Below are positions 48,012 through 57,232 of a stretch of DNA of 64,000 nucleotides, one piece after another; the stretch's first letter is position 1, and each line of letters begins with the position of its first letter. The stretch is from Planctomycetota bacterium (GTDB taxonomy: Bacteria; Planctomycetota; UBA8742; UBA2392), in contig JABTUE010000003.1 in NCBI GenBank assembly GCA_015075515.1, positions 636,005 to 700,004 on the forward strand, read 5' to 3'. The position numbers and the translations under genes were made by a program. The notes below the pieces were generated by a model. That model saw nothing but the letters and a program-made list of their open reading frames with translations, was not told the origin of the DNA and ran no database searches.

Positions 48012-49292
48012 CTATTGCCGCAGCACCTGGGGCAGGACAAACGCGCCTTCCTGACGCACCTTTTTGGCCACTTCGGGGTCGTTCAGCGCCGTGGTCAAAA
48101 GCGTCTGCAACAACGCCAGATGCGCCCGGCCCGCGGCCACAAGTTCGCGAAAGTGAATGAAGCTGGCCTCGGTGGCCGACCTGGGTTCCAGGTTCAGCGA
48201 CGCCAGCCAGTCGTCAAAGGCGAACTCGGCGCCGTCCAGGCTTTCGCGCGTGACACCGAAGTTTGACGCCAGCCAGGTTTTCAGGTGCCCCTTCAGGTCT
48301 TCGCGCGCCACGGCCTGCAGCGGCCGGGCAACGCCCTGAAACATCAGCGCCGGAGAATACAGGTCAAAGCTCAGGTAGCCCTCAACCAGCGGGTTGACGG
48401 CAACCGCCTTCTGTTCGGCCGTGGTCACCTGCCACATCTGGTCGGTGAACCATTGCTTGAGTTCGGCCTCGTCCAGAATTTTCTGCAGCAGCAGCGTTTC
48501 AGGGCCATAGGCCGCGTTCTGGGCCGCCCAGCGTTTGTCGTATTCGTCGCCGAGTTCGGCCAGGCGCTGTTTCTGGGCATCGGTCAGCGGCTTGTCGGCA
48601 GCCGCCAGTTGCGAGGCCAGCAGGTTGACGATGCTGACCGGGTGCGTGTACTCGCCGTTGAAGTTGCCGGTGTGGCTGGGCACCTTGCCGTGCAGGGCCA
48701 CGGCAAGCTTGATCAGCTTCTTGTTGTGCGCCTGCAGTTTGGCGCCGGTGTCGGAATCGGGCTGGCGGCCCTCGCGCAGGTCGCGGGCCACGGGCTCGAT
48801 CAGCGGCACCATCTGTTTGAGGGCATCGCCCAGTTCAGCCCAGTCGGCGCCGCGCAGTTCGGCCAGCTCGCCCCAGGTTCCGAACGTGACCGGCAGTCCG
48901 CCGGGCGTGGTTGGCGGCTTTGGAGCATCCGGGGCGCGCTTTTCCAGCTCCGCCACGCGTTCCAGAAGCCGCGCGTTGTCACGCGCCAGGGCGTCGCGCT
49001 CGGCGCGCAACCGGGCCTGTTCGTCACTCAGGCGGTCGGCGCGTTCGGTCTGGGCGCGCAATTGATCCTGCAGCGGGGTCTGCCGGGCCGGGTCTGTGGT
49101 CTGGCTGGAATCGCTCCGGGCGCTCCGGGGGCCGTCGGCTTCCGCCCGCGCTGTCGGCGCCGCGTGGGGCACGGGGCCGGGCGCCGCGCCCGGCATCAGA
49201 AACAGCCAGGCCGCGCCCACACCGATCAGCAGGCAGATCACGCCCGCGATTACGGCTGTGGCAATCAGGGCAGGCAGGGCGTCGTTGCGCAT
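48012..49292 (-). CDS. Membrane-anchored coiled-coil protein, unknown function
   Basis: A 426-residue protein with an N-terminal helix (ALIATAVIAGVICLLIGVGAAWLFL), a linker, a coiled coil of about 60 residues (ADRLSDEQARLRAERDALARDNARLLERVAELEKR) and a helical C-terminal domain of about 290 residues with no family I recognise. It starts 2 bases after the stop of the lipoprotein gene, which also carries a coiled coil, so the two products may interact in the envelope. Confidence 0.6.
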   Translation of the reverse strand: MRNDALPALIATAVIAGVICLLIGVGAAWLFLMPGAAPGPVPHAAPTARAEADGPRSARSDSSQTTDPARQTPLQDQLRAQTERADRLSDEQARLRAERDALARDNARLLERVAELEKRAPDAPKPPTTPGGLPVTFGTWGELAELRGADWAELGDALKQMVPLIEPVARDLREGRQPDSDTGAKLQAHNKKLIKLAVALHGKVPSHTGNFNGEYTHPVSIVNLLASQLAAADKPLTDAQKQRLAELGDEYDKRWAAQNAAYGPETLLLQKILDEAELKQWFTDQMWQVTTAEQKAVAVNPLVEGYLSFDLYSPALMFQGVARPLQAVAREDLKGHLKTWLASNFGVTRESLDGAEFAFDDWLASLNLEPRSATEASFIHFRELVAAGRAHLALLQTLLTTALNDPEVAKKVRQEGAFVLPQVLRQ

Positions 49293-49294
49293 GT

Positions 49295-50308
49295 TTATTC
49301 TCCGGCGGCGGGTTTGCGGGCGTCTTCCACTTTCTTCTGTTCAGCCAGCAGGCCTTCGTGACGGGGTGCCTTGTCCAGCCCGGCCTGGCATCTGGCCGCG
49401 GCCTCGTCCAGTTTACCCTGCTTGCGGTACCAGGTGCTGTAGCCGACGTAGATGTCGGCAAAATGGTCTTCCCAGGTCATTTTGGCCTGGAGCTTCAGGG
49501 CGCGCTCGAGGTCCTTGTTCGCGCCCTTGAACTCGGGCGAAAACGTGGGGTATTCCACCTTCATCAACGCCAGAAAGGCCACGGCATCGTAGAACTCGGG
49601 GTCAAGTTTCAGTGCCTCTTCGGCCTCTTCGGTGATCTTGCCCGCCAGCGTGGCCTGGCCCATGAAATCGTCGCGCTTGAGGTCGGCAAAGCGCGACACC
49701 AGCGCGCTGGCCAGGGCCAGACGGGCCTGCTTGTTGGATGGTTCGTCGGTCACCCACTTCTGCATCTCGGCAATCACGCGGTCGCGGGTTTCCTTGTCGG
49801 TCTTGAACAGCAGCTCCAGCATTTCGTCGCGCTGGCGCGTGGTGGCGGCGTCGGACTTGACCAGCGGCAGCAGCGCGTCCAGCCGCGCCACGGCCTCGGC
49901 TTTGGCCCTGGCGTCAGGGGCGGGCGACGGGCCGGTTTCGGGCTGGGCGGGCCTGGGGGTTTCGGCCGCGGGTTGGGGTTTGGCGGACTCCAGTTCGGCA
50001 ATCCGCTTTTCCAGCGCCGCAATCGTGGCCTGCAACTGTTCGACGCGCGGGTCGGGGGTTGGCGCGGCGGGGCCGGCCTGGGCGGATTTGGCCGCGGCGT
50101 CAAGCTGTTGCTGCAACCGCGCAAGCTGGCGGCGCAGGTCGGCGGCCTGGGTGTTGGCGTGGGCAATTTCGTCCTGCGCAAGCCGGGTCTGGTGCTCGGC
50201 ATCCACCAGTTTGGATCGCGTGGCGGCCAGTTCGTCTTCCAGCGCGCGGTCACGACAGCCTGCAAGCAGGCACAGAACCAGCAGGGCGGGAACAATGGCC
50301 TGTTTCAT
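49295..50308 (-). CDS. Coiled-coil lipoprotein with TPR-like C terminus
   Basis: A 337-residue protein with lipobox LLAGC (acylated Cys18), a coiled coil at about residues 22-110 (LEDELAATRSKLVDAEHQTRLAQDEIAHAN, VEQLQATIAALEKRIAELE), and a TPR-like C terminus (NKQARLALASALVSRF, AEEALKLDPEFYDAVAFLALMKVEY, LDEAAARCQAGLDKAP). Probably periplasmic and membrane-tethered; function unknown. The leader contains a 19-bp perfect inverted repeat. Confidence 0.7.
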   Translation of the reverse strand: MKQAIVPALLVLCLLAGCRDRALEDELAATRSKLVDAEHQTRLAQDEIAHANTQAADLRRQLARLQQQLDAAAKSAQAGPAAPTPDPRVEQLQATIAALEKRIAELESAKPQPAAETPRPAQPETGPSPAPDARAKAEAVARLDALLPLVKSDAATTRQRDEMLELLFKTDKETRDRVIAEMQKWVTDEPSNKQARLALASALVSRFADLKRDDFMGQATLAGKITEEAEEALKLDPEFYDAVAFLALMKVEYPTFSPEFKGANKDLERALKLQAKMTWEDHFADIYVGYSTWYRKQGKLDEAAARCQAGLDKAPRHEGLLAEQKKVEDARKPAAGE

Positions 50309-50341
50309 CGGGGTCTCCTGGCAGTCCGTGCAATCGCGCGG

Positions 50342-50386
50342 GCCCAGCAGGGCGTTGAGAATCCCTTTCTCAACGCCCTGCTGGGC
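50342..50386. repeat. 19-bp perfect inverted repeat between divergent genes
   Basis: GCCCAGCAGGGCGTTGAGA and its exact complement, separated by ATCCCTT, 34 bases upstream of the lipoprotein ATG. There is no T-run. It could be a strong leader hairpin or an operator. The rest of the 303-base spacer 50309-50611 holds no gene I can support. Confidence 0.8.
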
Positions 50387-50611
50387 GCGATGTTAGAGTC
50401 AGCCAACGCGACACACCTTTGCAATGTCGAAGTGACTTTGTAAGGCCGGGGGTGAAATCCGCCGGTAGTTGCGAAAGAGGGGCCGCGGTTTCCGCGCGCC
50501 GCGTCGGCTTGACCGGCCCCCGTTGCCCCCTAGACTGCGCCCTCTTTGGAAGCCCGGCCGGAAGTCCGGACCGTTGTTGGGGTTGGGAACAGGCCAAGGG
50601 CCGGAGCACCG

Positions 50612-51538
50612 ATGGCGCGCGGTGGTTTTCTTGTGGCTTGGGCACTGGCGCTGCTGGCGCCGTTTTCGCTGTGGGCCCAAAGCGGCACCAGGGCCCCCGG
50701 GCCGGAAGACCTCAAGTTCGAACTGGCCCGCCCCGGCGCGCACCCCAGTGAAACCCCCAAGTACCGCGAACTGGGAATCGGCGAACTGGGCTTTGCCTTT
50801 GGCGTGTTTTACACCGCGCGCAGCTACAACATCAGCGACATCCGCAAACTGGACCACAGCCTGGCCACAAGCTGGCTGCACAGTTTTGACCCCTGGGGTC
50901 TGGGCGCGCGCGTCCACGCCGAATACCGCCTGAGCACCGACTGGCGCCTTTCGCTGATCCAGCGCGCCGACGTGGCTTTTGGCATTCTCAATACCCCCCA
51001 CCACGAGACGTTCCGGTTTCAGGAACTGCCGTTCACGCAGAACTACCCCGCGGCCAACGACAACCAGAAACTCAGCCTGAACCTGGAGCTTGAGTTCTCG
51101 GCCCGCTGGCGCTGGCTCTGGTTCACGGCCAAGGCCAACTCATGGATGGTGTTCCGCAAGACCGAAGTGCGCGGCTATCGCGACAGCTATTTTGACTTCC
51201 AGCTTGGCACGCTGGATCGCGTGACCGACCGCAAGCGCACCGACTGGGACAATGCCTTTGTCTACGGCGCCAGCACCGGCGTGGGCTTTGACTTCTTCTT
51301 TGTGGACGAGGCCGCGCGCTTTATCGTGTTTCTGATGTGGCGGCCGTTCAACGTGATACGCTTTCGTGACGCCACGGGCATCACCAACGGGCTGGAATTT
51401 GCCATCCGGTCGGCAGACTTTGACCTGACCAACCAGGCCGGCATCTACTTTGAGGCCTCGGTGCAGATGTACCTGCCGACGGACGAGTTCAACGACATTT
51501 ACTATTCGCAGTTCAGCATCGGCATTCGCTGGCGTTAG
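50612..51538 (+). CDS. Exported beta-barrel-type protein
   Basis: A 308-residue protein: signal peptide (GFLVAWALALLAPFSLWA), then alternating strands rich in aromatic residues (GELGFAFGVFYTARSYN, ARVHAEYRLSTDWRLSLIQRADVAFG, ELEFSARWRWLWFTAKANSWMVF, FVYGASTGVGFDFFFVDEAARFIVFLMW) and a terminal strand QFSIGIRWR. Likely outer-membrane, no assigned family. ATG 50612 gives the signal peptide; an in-frame ATG at 50546 lies in leader-like sequence. The 3' end overlaps a convergent gene by 4 bases. Confidence 0.6.
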   Translation: MARGGFLVAWALALLAPFSLWAQSGTRAPGPEDLKFELARPGAHPSETPKYRELGIGELGFAFGVFYTARSYNISDIRKLDHSLATSWLHSFDPWGLGARVHAEYRLSTDWRLSLIQRADVAFGILNTPHHETFRFQELPFTQNYPAANDNQKLSLNLELEFSARWRWLWFTAKANSWMVFRKTEVRGYRDSYFDFQLGTLDRVTDRKRTDWDNAFVYGASTGVGFDFFFVDEAARFIVFLMWRPFNVIRFRDATGITNGLEFAIRSADFDLTNQAGIYFEASVQMYLPTDEFNDIYYSQFSIGIRWR

Positions 51539-51822
51539 GCCGGCGGGTTGTTCCCCGGCGGCAGGGGCTGGTTCTCGGGCAGAAGCCCCAGCGGAGCCAG
51601 CGTATGGAAAGTAACATGCCCGCAACGCGAGCAGGCGATGCAGGCGCTGGGCAGAAGACGCTCGACGTGTTCGGACTCCAGTTGCAGCACCAGCCCGAAC
51701 ACGGCATAGCCGTCCACCAGCGTGAACTTTTCGCTGCCGCAGCGGCCGCAGGGGCGGTTGACGCCGCGCTCCTGCAGGCGTTTGACAATGTCGGCGCGAA
51801 ATTCCTCGGTCCAGGCGTCCAT
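51535..51822 (-). CDS. Small zinc-ribbon-type protein
   Basis: A 95-residue protein with two CxxC pairs (CGRCGSEKFTLVDGY; ACIACSRCGHVTFHTL) about 35 residues apart, consistent with one structural zinc site. No family assigned. Only 37 bases separate its start from a divergent gene that also encodes a small CxxC protein. Confidence 0.6.
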   Translation of the reverse strand: MDAWTEEFRADIVKRLQERGVNRPCGRCGSEKFTLVDGYAVFGLVLQLESEHVERLLPSACIACSRCGHVTFHTLAPLGLLPENQPLPPGNNPPA

Positions 51823-51859
51823 GCACGATACCCTACAGGCCACGAACGCGGGGGCAAGC

Positions 51860-52051
51860 ATGATGCGGCACTGCCTGTACTGCGGCTTTGAGGGCGAGCT
51901 GGTGTGGGTGCACGGCCACGGCCAGTGCGCCCGCTGCGGCATCAATGTCGAACCCTGCTGCGACGGCGCGGCCTGCGAGCCCCGCCCGCAACAACGCCAA
52001 GACCACACACGCGATCCGGCCCAGGTGCGGACATGGCAAAACCGGGTGTAA
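51860..52051 (+). CDS. Small CxxC protein
   Basis: A 63-residue protein starting MMRHCLYCGFEGELVW and CARCGINVEPCC: two CxxC knuckles as in rubredoxin-like or zinc-ribbon peptides. Its end overlaps the next ATG by 19 bases, so the two are probably co-translated. Confidence 0.5.
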   Translation: MMRHCLYCGFEGELVWVHGHGQCARCGINVEPCCDGAACEPRPQQRQDHTRDPAQVRTWQNRV

Positions 52052-54102
52052 GGCTCAATGCCGGGCTGCTGGCCGCGGCGCTGCTGGCGCTGGGCCTGTG
52101 TGCCGGCGCCGCGGCCACCCACGGGCTGTGGCTGCCGCTGGTCGGCCTTGCCGACGACACGCCGCGCGGCAGGGGCAGCCCGCGCGCGGCCGCCCAAACA
52201 GCCGAAACCGAAAGCCCCCAGGATGAAGCCGACCGCCTGACCCGTCAGCATGCCGAACGCGAACGCGCCGCCGCCCGCGATGCCGAAGATGCCGCCCGGC
52301 GCAAGGCCGAAGCCGCCGAACGCGCCCGGCGCAAGGACGCACCGGCGGGCACGGGCGAACAATCCGGCACGCCCGGCGGGGGAACACCCGGCGGGGGCGC
52401 CCCGACCGCGCCCGCGCCGCCGCCGGCACCCCAGCCCGTGGCCGTGGAACCCGCCGTGGAAACCGCGGTGGAAACCGTGGAAGGCCAGCAGTTCAACCCC
52501 AACCTGCGCGGCGGACTGGACGAGGCTTCTCCGGCGCGCCTGCGCGGCTGGGTGATGGACAAGTTCGAGCCCAACGCCGCGCTGTTTGTGCTGGTGTTCG
52601 TGGACGAGGCCCAGGTGGATCAGTTTCGCGCCGACAAACGCGAGGAACACAAGACGCTGGGCACCATCTGGCGCTTTGAACGGCCGCCGCCGGAACAGCT
52701 TCTGGACGGCCAGAAACACAGCGTGCGCGCCTATGTCTTCCGGCCCGACCAGCACGGCCGCACCGAACTGGCCGGATCGCCGCGCCAGGTAAACCAGGGC
52801 AGCATCGCCCGCGGCAAGCTTGAGGAAGCCTCGCCGGAAAAGGGCATTTCCGGCTACGCCTGGGATCCCGACAGCGGCAAAAAGCCGGTGAAGGTCAAAA
52901 TCGCCATTGACGGCGTGGTCGTGGCGACACTGGAGGCCAGGGGCAAAAACGAAGAACTGGCCAGGCGCAAGATCACCCCCACTGACACCTGCGCCTTTGC
53001 CATGCCCTGGCCCGAGATTCTCAATGACGGGCTGGAACACACCGTGCAGGTGTTTGCCCTGGACAACGAACTGGGCACCGAACACGAGATTGAGGGCAGC
53101 CCGCGCGTGGTCAGCAACCGCAACGGCGTGGCCAACAACCCGCCGATCGGGGCCTTTGACATCTGCAACCGCGTGGTGCTGGCGGGCTGGGCCTGGGACC
53201 CCGACGCGGGCCAGGGCTCGTGCGACGTGGAAATATGGATAGACGGCGAAATGTTTCTGCAGATCGCCGCCAACAGCAAGCGCGACCAGTTGAAATCCAG
53301 CCGCGTCACGCCTGACCCGTATCACGGCTGGGTTCTGAGCACACCCGGGCGTCTGCTGGACGGCGCCACGCACACCATACGCGTCTATGCGCTGAACTAT
53401 CCGGCCGGGCCAAAGGTGGAACTGCAGGGCAGCCCCAGACAGTACCGTGTCGAAGAAAACACCGCGCCTATGGGCGGATACTGGTACGCCGCCGAAGACT
53501 CGCTGCGCGGCTGGGCCGCCGACCCTGACCTGGGCACCGAGCCCTGCGAGGTCGAGGTCTACATAGACGGCAAGTTCTGGCAGAAGTTCAGGGCCGACCG
53601 CAAGGAAGAATGGCTGGTCGGCAGCGGCTATGCGCCCAACGCCGAGCACGGGTTTTTCATCAAGCCGCCCGACTGGGTCAAGGACGGCAAGGAACACAGC
53701 GTGCAGATTTTTGCCGTGAACTACCCCGAAGGCCCGCCCACCAACCTGGGCACCCGCACGATCGGCGTGAACAGCGTGTTTCCGGGCTTCTGGACCCAGG
53801 ACAAGCTGATTGACACGCGCGTGGAAAAGGGCCTGTACGTGCACGCCGTAAGCCCGTGGTTTGACGCCTACCACAAGGGTGTGAAGGTCGGCGACGTGCT
53901 GCTGGAATACGGCGGCGTCGCGGCCGGCACCGCCGAGGTCAAGGACAAGGACGGCAAGGTAACCACGCCGGGCACCATGACGGCCGACTTCCGGGCCTGG
54001 TGCAACACCAGAAAGCCCAACGAAACGGCGCGGTTCAAGTTCTGGCGCAACGGCGAAACCTACGAAGTGGACGTGCGGCTGGGCGAACTGAAGGGGCAAT
54101 GA
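52033..54102 (+). CDS. Envelope protein with four GWAxDPD-type beta-sandwich repeats and a PDZ domain
   Basis: A 689-residue protein: an N-terminal membrane helix (LLAAALLALGLCAGAAATHG), a charged Glu/Arg/Ala helix of about 50 residues, a Gly/Pro/Ala hinge, then four ~105-residue repeats opening near residues 169, 271, 382 and 489 (LRGWVMDKFEP, ISGYAWDPDSG, LAGWAWDPDAG, LRGWAADPDLG), each with an inner V.I.IDG strand and an L.DG..H...VYA ending. This module is frequent in bacterial surface proteins. The last ~110 residues contain a PDZ fold (YHKGVKVGDVLLEYGGVAA). Ligand and role are unknown. Start ATG 52033 overlaps the preceding small gene. Confidence 0.7.
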   Translation: MAKPGVRLNAGLLAAALLALGLCAGAAATHGLWLPLVGLADDTPRGRGSPRAAAQTAETESPQDEADRLTRQHAERERAAARDAEDAARRKAEAAERARRKDAPAGTGEQSGTPGGGTPGGGAPTAPAPPPAPQPVAVEPAVETAVETVEGQQFNPNLRGGLDEASPARLRGWVMDKFEPNAALFVLVFVDEAQVDQFRADKREEHKTLGTIWRFERPPPEQLLDGQKHSVRAYVFRPDQHGRTELAGSPRQVNQGSIARGKLEEASPEKGISGYAWDPDSGKKPVKVKIAIDGVVVATLEARGKNEELARRKITPTDTCAFAMPWPEILNDGLEHTVQVFALDNELGTEHEIEGSPRVVSNRNGVANNPPIGAFDICNRVVLAGWAWDPDAGQGSCDVEIWIDGEMFLQIAANSKRDQLKSSRVTPDPYHGWVLSTPGRLLDGATHTIRVYALNYPAGPKVELQGSPRQYRVEENTAPMGGYWYAAEDSLRGWAADPDLGTEPCEVEVYIDGKFWQKFRADRKEEWLVGSGYAPNAEHGFFIKPPDWVKDGKEHSVQIFAVNYPEGPPTNLGTRTIGVNSVFPGFWTQDKLIDTRVEKGLYVHAVSPWFDAYHKGVKVGDVLLEYGGVAAGTAEVKDKDGKVTTPGTMTADFRAWCNTRKPNETARFKFWRNGETYEVDVRLGELKGQ

Positions 54103-54223
54103 CCCCCTGCCCGGCGCGGCCCCGCCCGGCGCGGCGGATTTTTGGCGGGAATCGTTATTCAGACTTGTGTATCTGCTTAGCCTGTTACATACTGCCGGCA
54201 GCACCACTGACCCGGAGACCATC

Positions 54224-54670
54224 ATGCACAACAAACTTCTGCTCCTGCCCGCACTGCTGGCCGCGCTGGCCGCTTTGGCCGCCTGCGGCGATTCCGCGGC
54301 CAACAAGACCAACACCGCCCCCAGGGCCCCCGTCGTGCTGCGCAAGGCCGTACCGGCCGACTTCAAGGGCAAGACCAACCCCACCCCCGACGCCAAAGCC
54401 GACGGGGAGGCCCTGTTCAAGACCCACTGCGTGTCATGCCACGGCGACAAGGGCGACGGCGATTCACCCACCGGCAAGGCCCTGAATCCGCCGGCCGCCG
54501 ACCTGACGGCGGCGGCTTTCCATGACGCCGTGGGCGACGATTACATCTTCTGGCGCATCACCACCGGGGCCGCCGGCGGCCCCGCGGGCTCGGGCATGAC
54601 CCCGTTCAACAACCTGGGCGAAGACCAGCGCTGGCAGATCGTGGCCTTTGTGCGCTCGCTGAAGAAGTAG
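54224..54670 (+). CDS. Cytochrome c lipoprotein
   Basis: A 148-residue protein with lipobox LAACG and a single class I cytochrome c domain: THCVSCHGDKGDGDSPTGKAL (haem-binding CVSCH) and the axial Met in GSGMTPFNNL. Similar to small mono-haem c cytochromes feeding terminal or nitrogen-oxide reductases. ATG 54224 is chosen; a TAGCCT -10-like box lies about 40 bases upstream. A strong terminator follows. Confidence 0.9.
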   Translation: MHNKLLLLPALLAALAALAACGDSAANKTNTAPRAPVVLRKAVPADFKGKTNPTPDAKADGEALFKTHCVSCHGDKGDGDSPTGKALNPPAADLTAAAFHDAVGDDYIFWRITTGAAGGPAGSGMTPFNNLGEDQRWQIVAFVRSLKK

Positions 54671-54674
54671 TCCC

Positions 54675-54704
54675 GGCCCGCCCCGGCGCTGGCCGGGGCG
54701 GGCC
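54675..54704 (+). terminator. Terminator after the cytochrome gene
   Basis: Perfect 13-bp stem GGCCCGCCCCGGC/GCCGGGGCGGGCC with loop GCTG, 4 bases after the stop. Confidence 0.75.
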
Positions 54705-54716
54705 GCCGCCGGCGCG

Positions 54717-54756
54717 TGATTAGTATGGATAACTATGTCCCTTTAGCCTGTATACT
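54717..54756 (+). promoter_or_regulatory. Promoter with GGATA..TCC palindrome (candidate Rrf2 operator)
   Basis: TGATTAG (54717-54723) and GGATAACTATGTCC (54727-54740) sit where a -35 would be relative to TATACT (54751-54756). Closely related motifs occur at 61165 and 63081. A repressor bound here would block the promoter of the radical SAM gene, 15 bases downstream. Confidence 0.5.
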
Positions 54757-54771
54757 CGCGGCGGGGGTTCC

Positions 54772-56122
54772 ATGCGCGTGCTTGTCGTTGCCGCCAACCA
54801 GGAACACAAGCCCGACCCGGTCGTGCCGCTTGGCGCCGCGTGCGTGGCCGGTGCGGCACGCGCTGCCGGACACGACGTGAGCCTGTACGACGCGTGTTTT
54901 GACGGCGACCGCTTTGCCGACAACCTGGCGCGCCTGTGCGACCGCCGGCGACCTGAGGTCGTCGGCCTGTCCCTGCGCAATGTGGACGACGTGGCCTGGC
55001 CCGCGGCGCGGTCGTTTCTGCCCCACTACCGCCGCTGTGTCGAAGTCATCCGCCGGCACGCGCCCGGCGCGCCGCTTATACTGGGCGGGTCGGCCTTCAC
55101 GCTCATGCCCGACGCGTACCTGGACGCGCTGGGCGCCGACCACGGCGTCGCCGGCGAAGGCGAGGCCGCCTTTGTCGGTCTGCTGGCGGCTATTGCAGCC
55201 GGCAGCGCCCCGCGCCTGGTACACGGCACGCCCGCCGCGGCCATGCCCGAACCGGCGCTGGATCTTCTGGACCTGGCGGCCTACTACCGTCATGGCGGCG
55301 CCCTGAACGTGCAGACCCGGCGCGGCTGCGGCTTTCACTGCGTCTATTGCACTTACCCGCTTCTGGAGGGCACGCGCACGCGCGGCTTTGACCCGCGCCG
55401 TTGCGTCAACGCGCTGGCACGCGCCTGTCGCGACGCCGGTGCCGGGCACTTCTTTGTCGTGGACAACACCTTCAACCACCCTGTGGATCATGCCCGCGCG
55501 TTCTGCCATGAACTGATCGCCGGCGGGAACAACCTGCGCTGGACGGCCTATCTGTCCCCGGCCGGCCTGCCGCCGGACCTGCTGCCGCTGATGGCCCGCG
55601 CCGGCTGCACCAGCGTCGAGTTCGGCACCGATGCCGCCGACGAAGCCACGTTGCGCGGGCTGGGCAAAAGCTTTTCCGTCGCCGACGTGCGCGCGGTCTC
55701 GGCTGGAGAGCGCCGCGGGCCTGAAGTTCGCCCACAGCCTGATCCTGGGCGGCCCCGGCGAAACACCGGAAACCCTGCGCCGGACAGTGGAGGTCATGGA
55801 CGAACTGGAACCCGACGCCGTGTTCGCCATGCTGGGCGTGCGTCTGTACCCCGGCACGCCGCTGGCGCGCGACCTTGAAACCCGCGGCCTGGTCGCGCCC
55901 GGCGCGATCGGCCTTGAACCCGCGTTCTACCTGTCCGAAGCCGTCCGCGACGACCTGGTTGCCTTTGCCGCCGGGGTGGCGGCCACGCGGCCGCGCTGGT
56001 TTGTGCCCGGCCTGACCGGGGATCGCTACGTGCGGTTCTGGAAACGCAAACGCCTGCACGGGGCCCGGGGCCCGCTGTGGGAGCTGATGTCCGAACCCGC
56101 CCCGGCACTGGAGCAGCCATGA
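54772..56122 (+). CDS. B12-binding-type radical SAM protein (frameshifted)
   Basis: About 449 residues after removing one extra base near 55702. The N-terminal Rossmann-like part (PVVPLGAACVAGAARAAGHDV, VVGLSLRNVDD, LILGGSAFTLMP) matches the cobalamin-binding-like domain of class B radical SAM enzymes; the cluster motif is CGFHCVYC. GAGHFFVVDNTFNHP and FGTDAADEATLRGLGK follow, with GGPGETPETLRRTVEVMDEL in the second half. The reaction is not predictable. It overlaps the next ATG (ATGA, 56119-56122), so it is coupled to a membrane iron-sulfur protein. It starts behind a palindrome-containing promoter. Confidence 0.85.
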
Positions 56123-57159
56123 ACACCCCCGCCCCCGCCGCCGTCCCCACGCGCGCGACCCTGACAACGTGGCACATGGCCCAGACCGTGCTGCTGGCTG
56201 TGGGCACGGCCCTGGTGCTGTTGCTGCTGTTGCGGCCGACGCTGGGGCTTTACCTGCTGTGGGACGTGCTGATTCCGGTGGCGCCGCTGCTGCTGGCGGT
56301 GGCACCCGGCATCTGGCGCAACATCTGCCCGCTGGGGACGTTTTCGCTGCTGCCGCGGCGTCTGGGGCTGTCGCGGCGCGCCGCGCCGGACGCGGTCTGG
56401 CAAGGCCGGCTGCTGGCGGGCGCGGTGGTGCTGCTGGTGCTGATTGTGCCCCTGCGGCACGTCATACTGGATCACGACGGTGTGGTGACGGGTGTGGTGC
56501 TGCTGGCGGTTGCGGCGCTGGCGGCCGGCCTTGGGGCGGCACTGGACTGGAAGAGCGCCTGGTGCTCGGGCCTGTGCCCGGTGCACCCCGTTGAATTGCT
56601 GTACGGAACGCGCCCGCTGCTGACGGTGCCCAACAGCCAGTGTGACACCTGCACGCGCTGCACCAGCCCGTGCCGCGACGCGCGCGGCGGGATTGATCCG
56701 GTCACGGCCACGCGCGGCCGCGCCGGGCGCGCCGCAGGGTGGCTGCTGGCCGGGGCGTTTCCGGGTTTTGTCTGGGGCTGGTTCCAGGTTCCGCCGCGCG
56801 ACGGCGGCATCACCGGCGCGTATGTCGCCACGGCCTATGGCTGGCCGCTGGCCGCGGGCATGGCCACGCTGGCACTGTTTGCCGTGGCAACATTGGCGCT
56901 GCCGCGGGCAGGGCGTCTGCTGACGCGGTCATGGGCGGCAGCGGCAATCGGTGCCTACTACTGGTTCAAGCTGCCGGTGCTGCTGGGGCTGGAGGGCACC
57001 CGCGGCTGGGTGGACGGCGCGGCGTGGCTGGGGCCCTGGGCCTTGTGGGCGGCGCGTCTGACCCCGGCGGTGTTCTTTGTGTGGCTGATGGTGATTCGCC
57101 GTGGCACGGCGCGGCAATGGGCGTCGCGCCCGGCGCCCGCCGCGGCACTAACAAGATAA
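56119..57159 (+). CDS. Membrane polyferredoxin (NapH/CcoG-like)
   Basis: A 346-residue protein with about eight transmembrane helices and cytoplasmic cysteine motifs: NICPLGTFSLLP, WCSGLCPVHPVELLYG and CDTCTRCTSPCRDARGG. The last supplies C-x2-C-x2-C-x3-C, a ferredoxin-type [4Fe-4S] set. The layout recalls NapH, NosR C-terminal and CcoG-type electron-transfer subunits that link quinols or thiols to periplasmic redox enzymes. Translational coupling to the radical SAM gene suggests it feeds electrons to that enzyme or its product, which is inference. Confidence 0.75.
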   Translation: MNTPAPAAVPTRATLTTWHMAQTVLLAVGTALVLLLLLRPTLGLYLLWDVLIPVAPLLLAVAPGIWRNICPLGTFSLLPRRLGLSRRAAPDAVWQGRLLAGAVVLLVLIVPLRHVILDHDGVVTGVVLLAVAALAAGLGAALDWKSAWCSGLCPVHPVELLYGTRPLLTVPNSQCDTCTRCTSPCRDARGGIDPVTATRGRAGRAAGWLLAGAFPGFVWGWFQVPPRDGGITGAYVATAYGWPLAAGMATLALFAVATLALPRAGRLLTRSWAAAAIGAYYWFKLPVLLGLEGTRGWVDGAAWLGPWALWAARLTPAVFFVWLMVIRRGTARQWASRPAPAAALTR

Positions 57160-57175
57160 TCAGACCCACTAATCT
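57154..57175. promoter_or_regulatory. AT-rich imperfect palindrome before the porin gene
   Basis: AGATAATC and ACTAATCT flank an 8-bp centre just downstream of the polyferredoxin stop. The reverse strand reads GATTAG, as in the other candidate operators, but the GGATA..TCC core is not present. Confidence 0.3.
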
Positions 57176-57232
57176 ATTGCAATCGGCGGCGCGGCCCGAC
57201 ATGCTGGAACTGTTCCCCACGGGAGAGCCGCC

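Noticed and set aside
51535..54477. 980-residue minus-strand frame
   Set aside because: Only its last 95 residues (51535-51822) look real; the rest is antisense to the four-repeat protein and the cytochrome.
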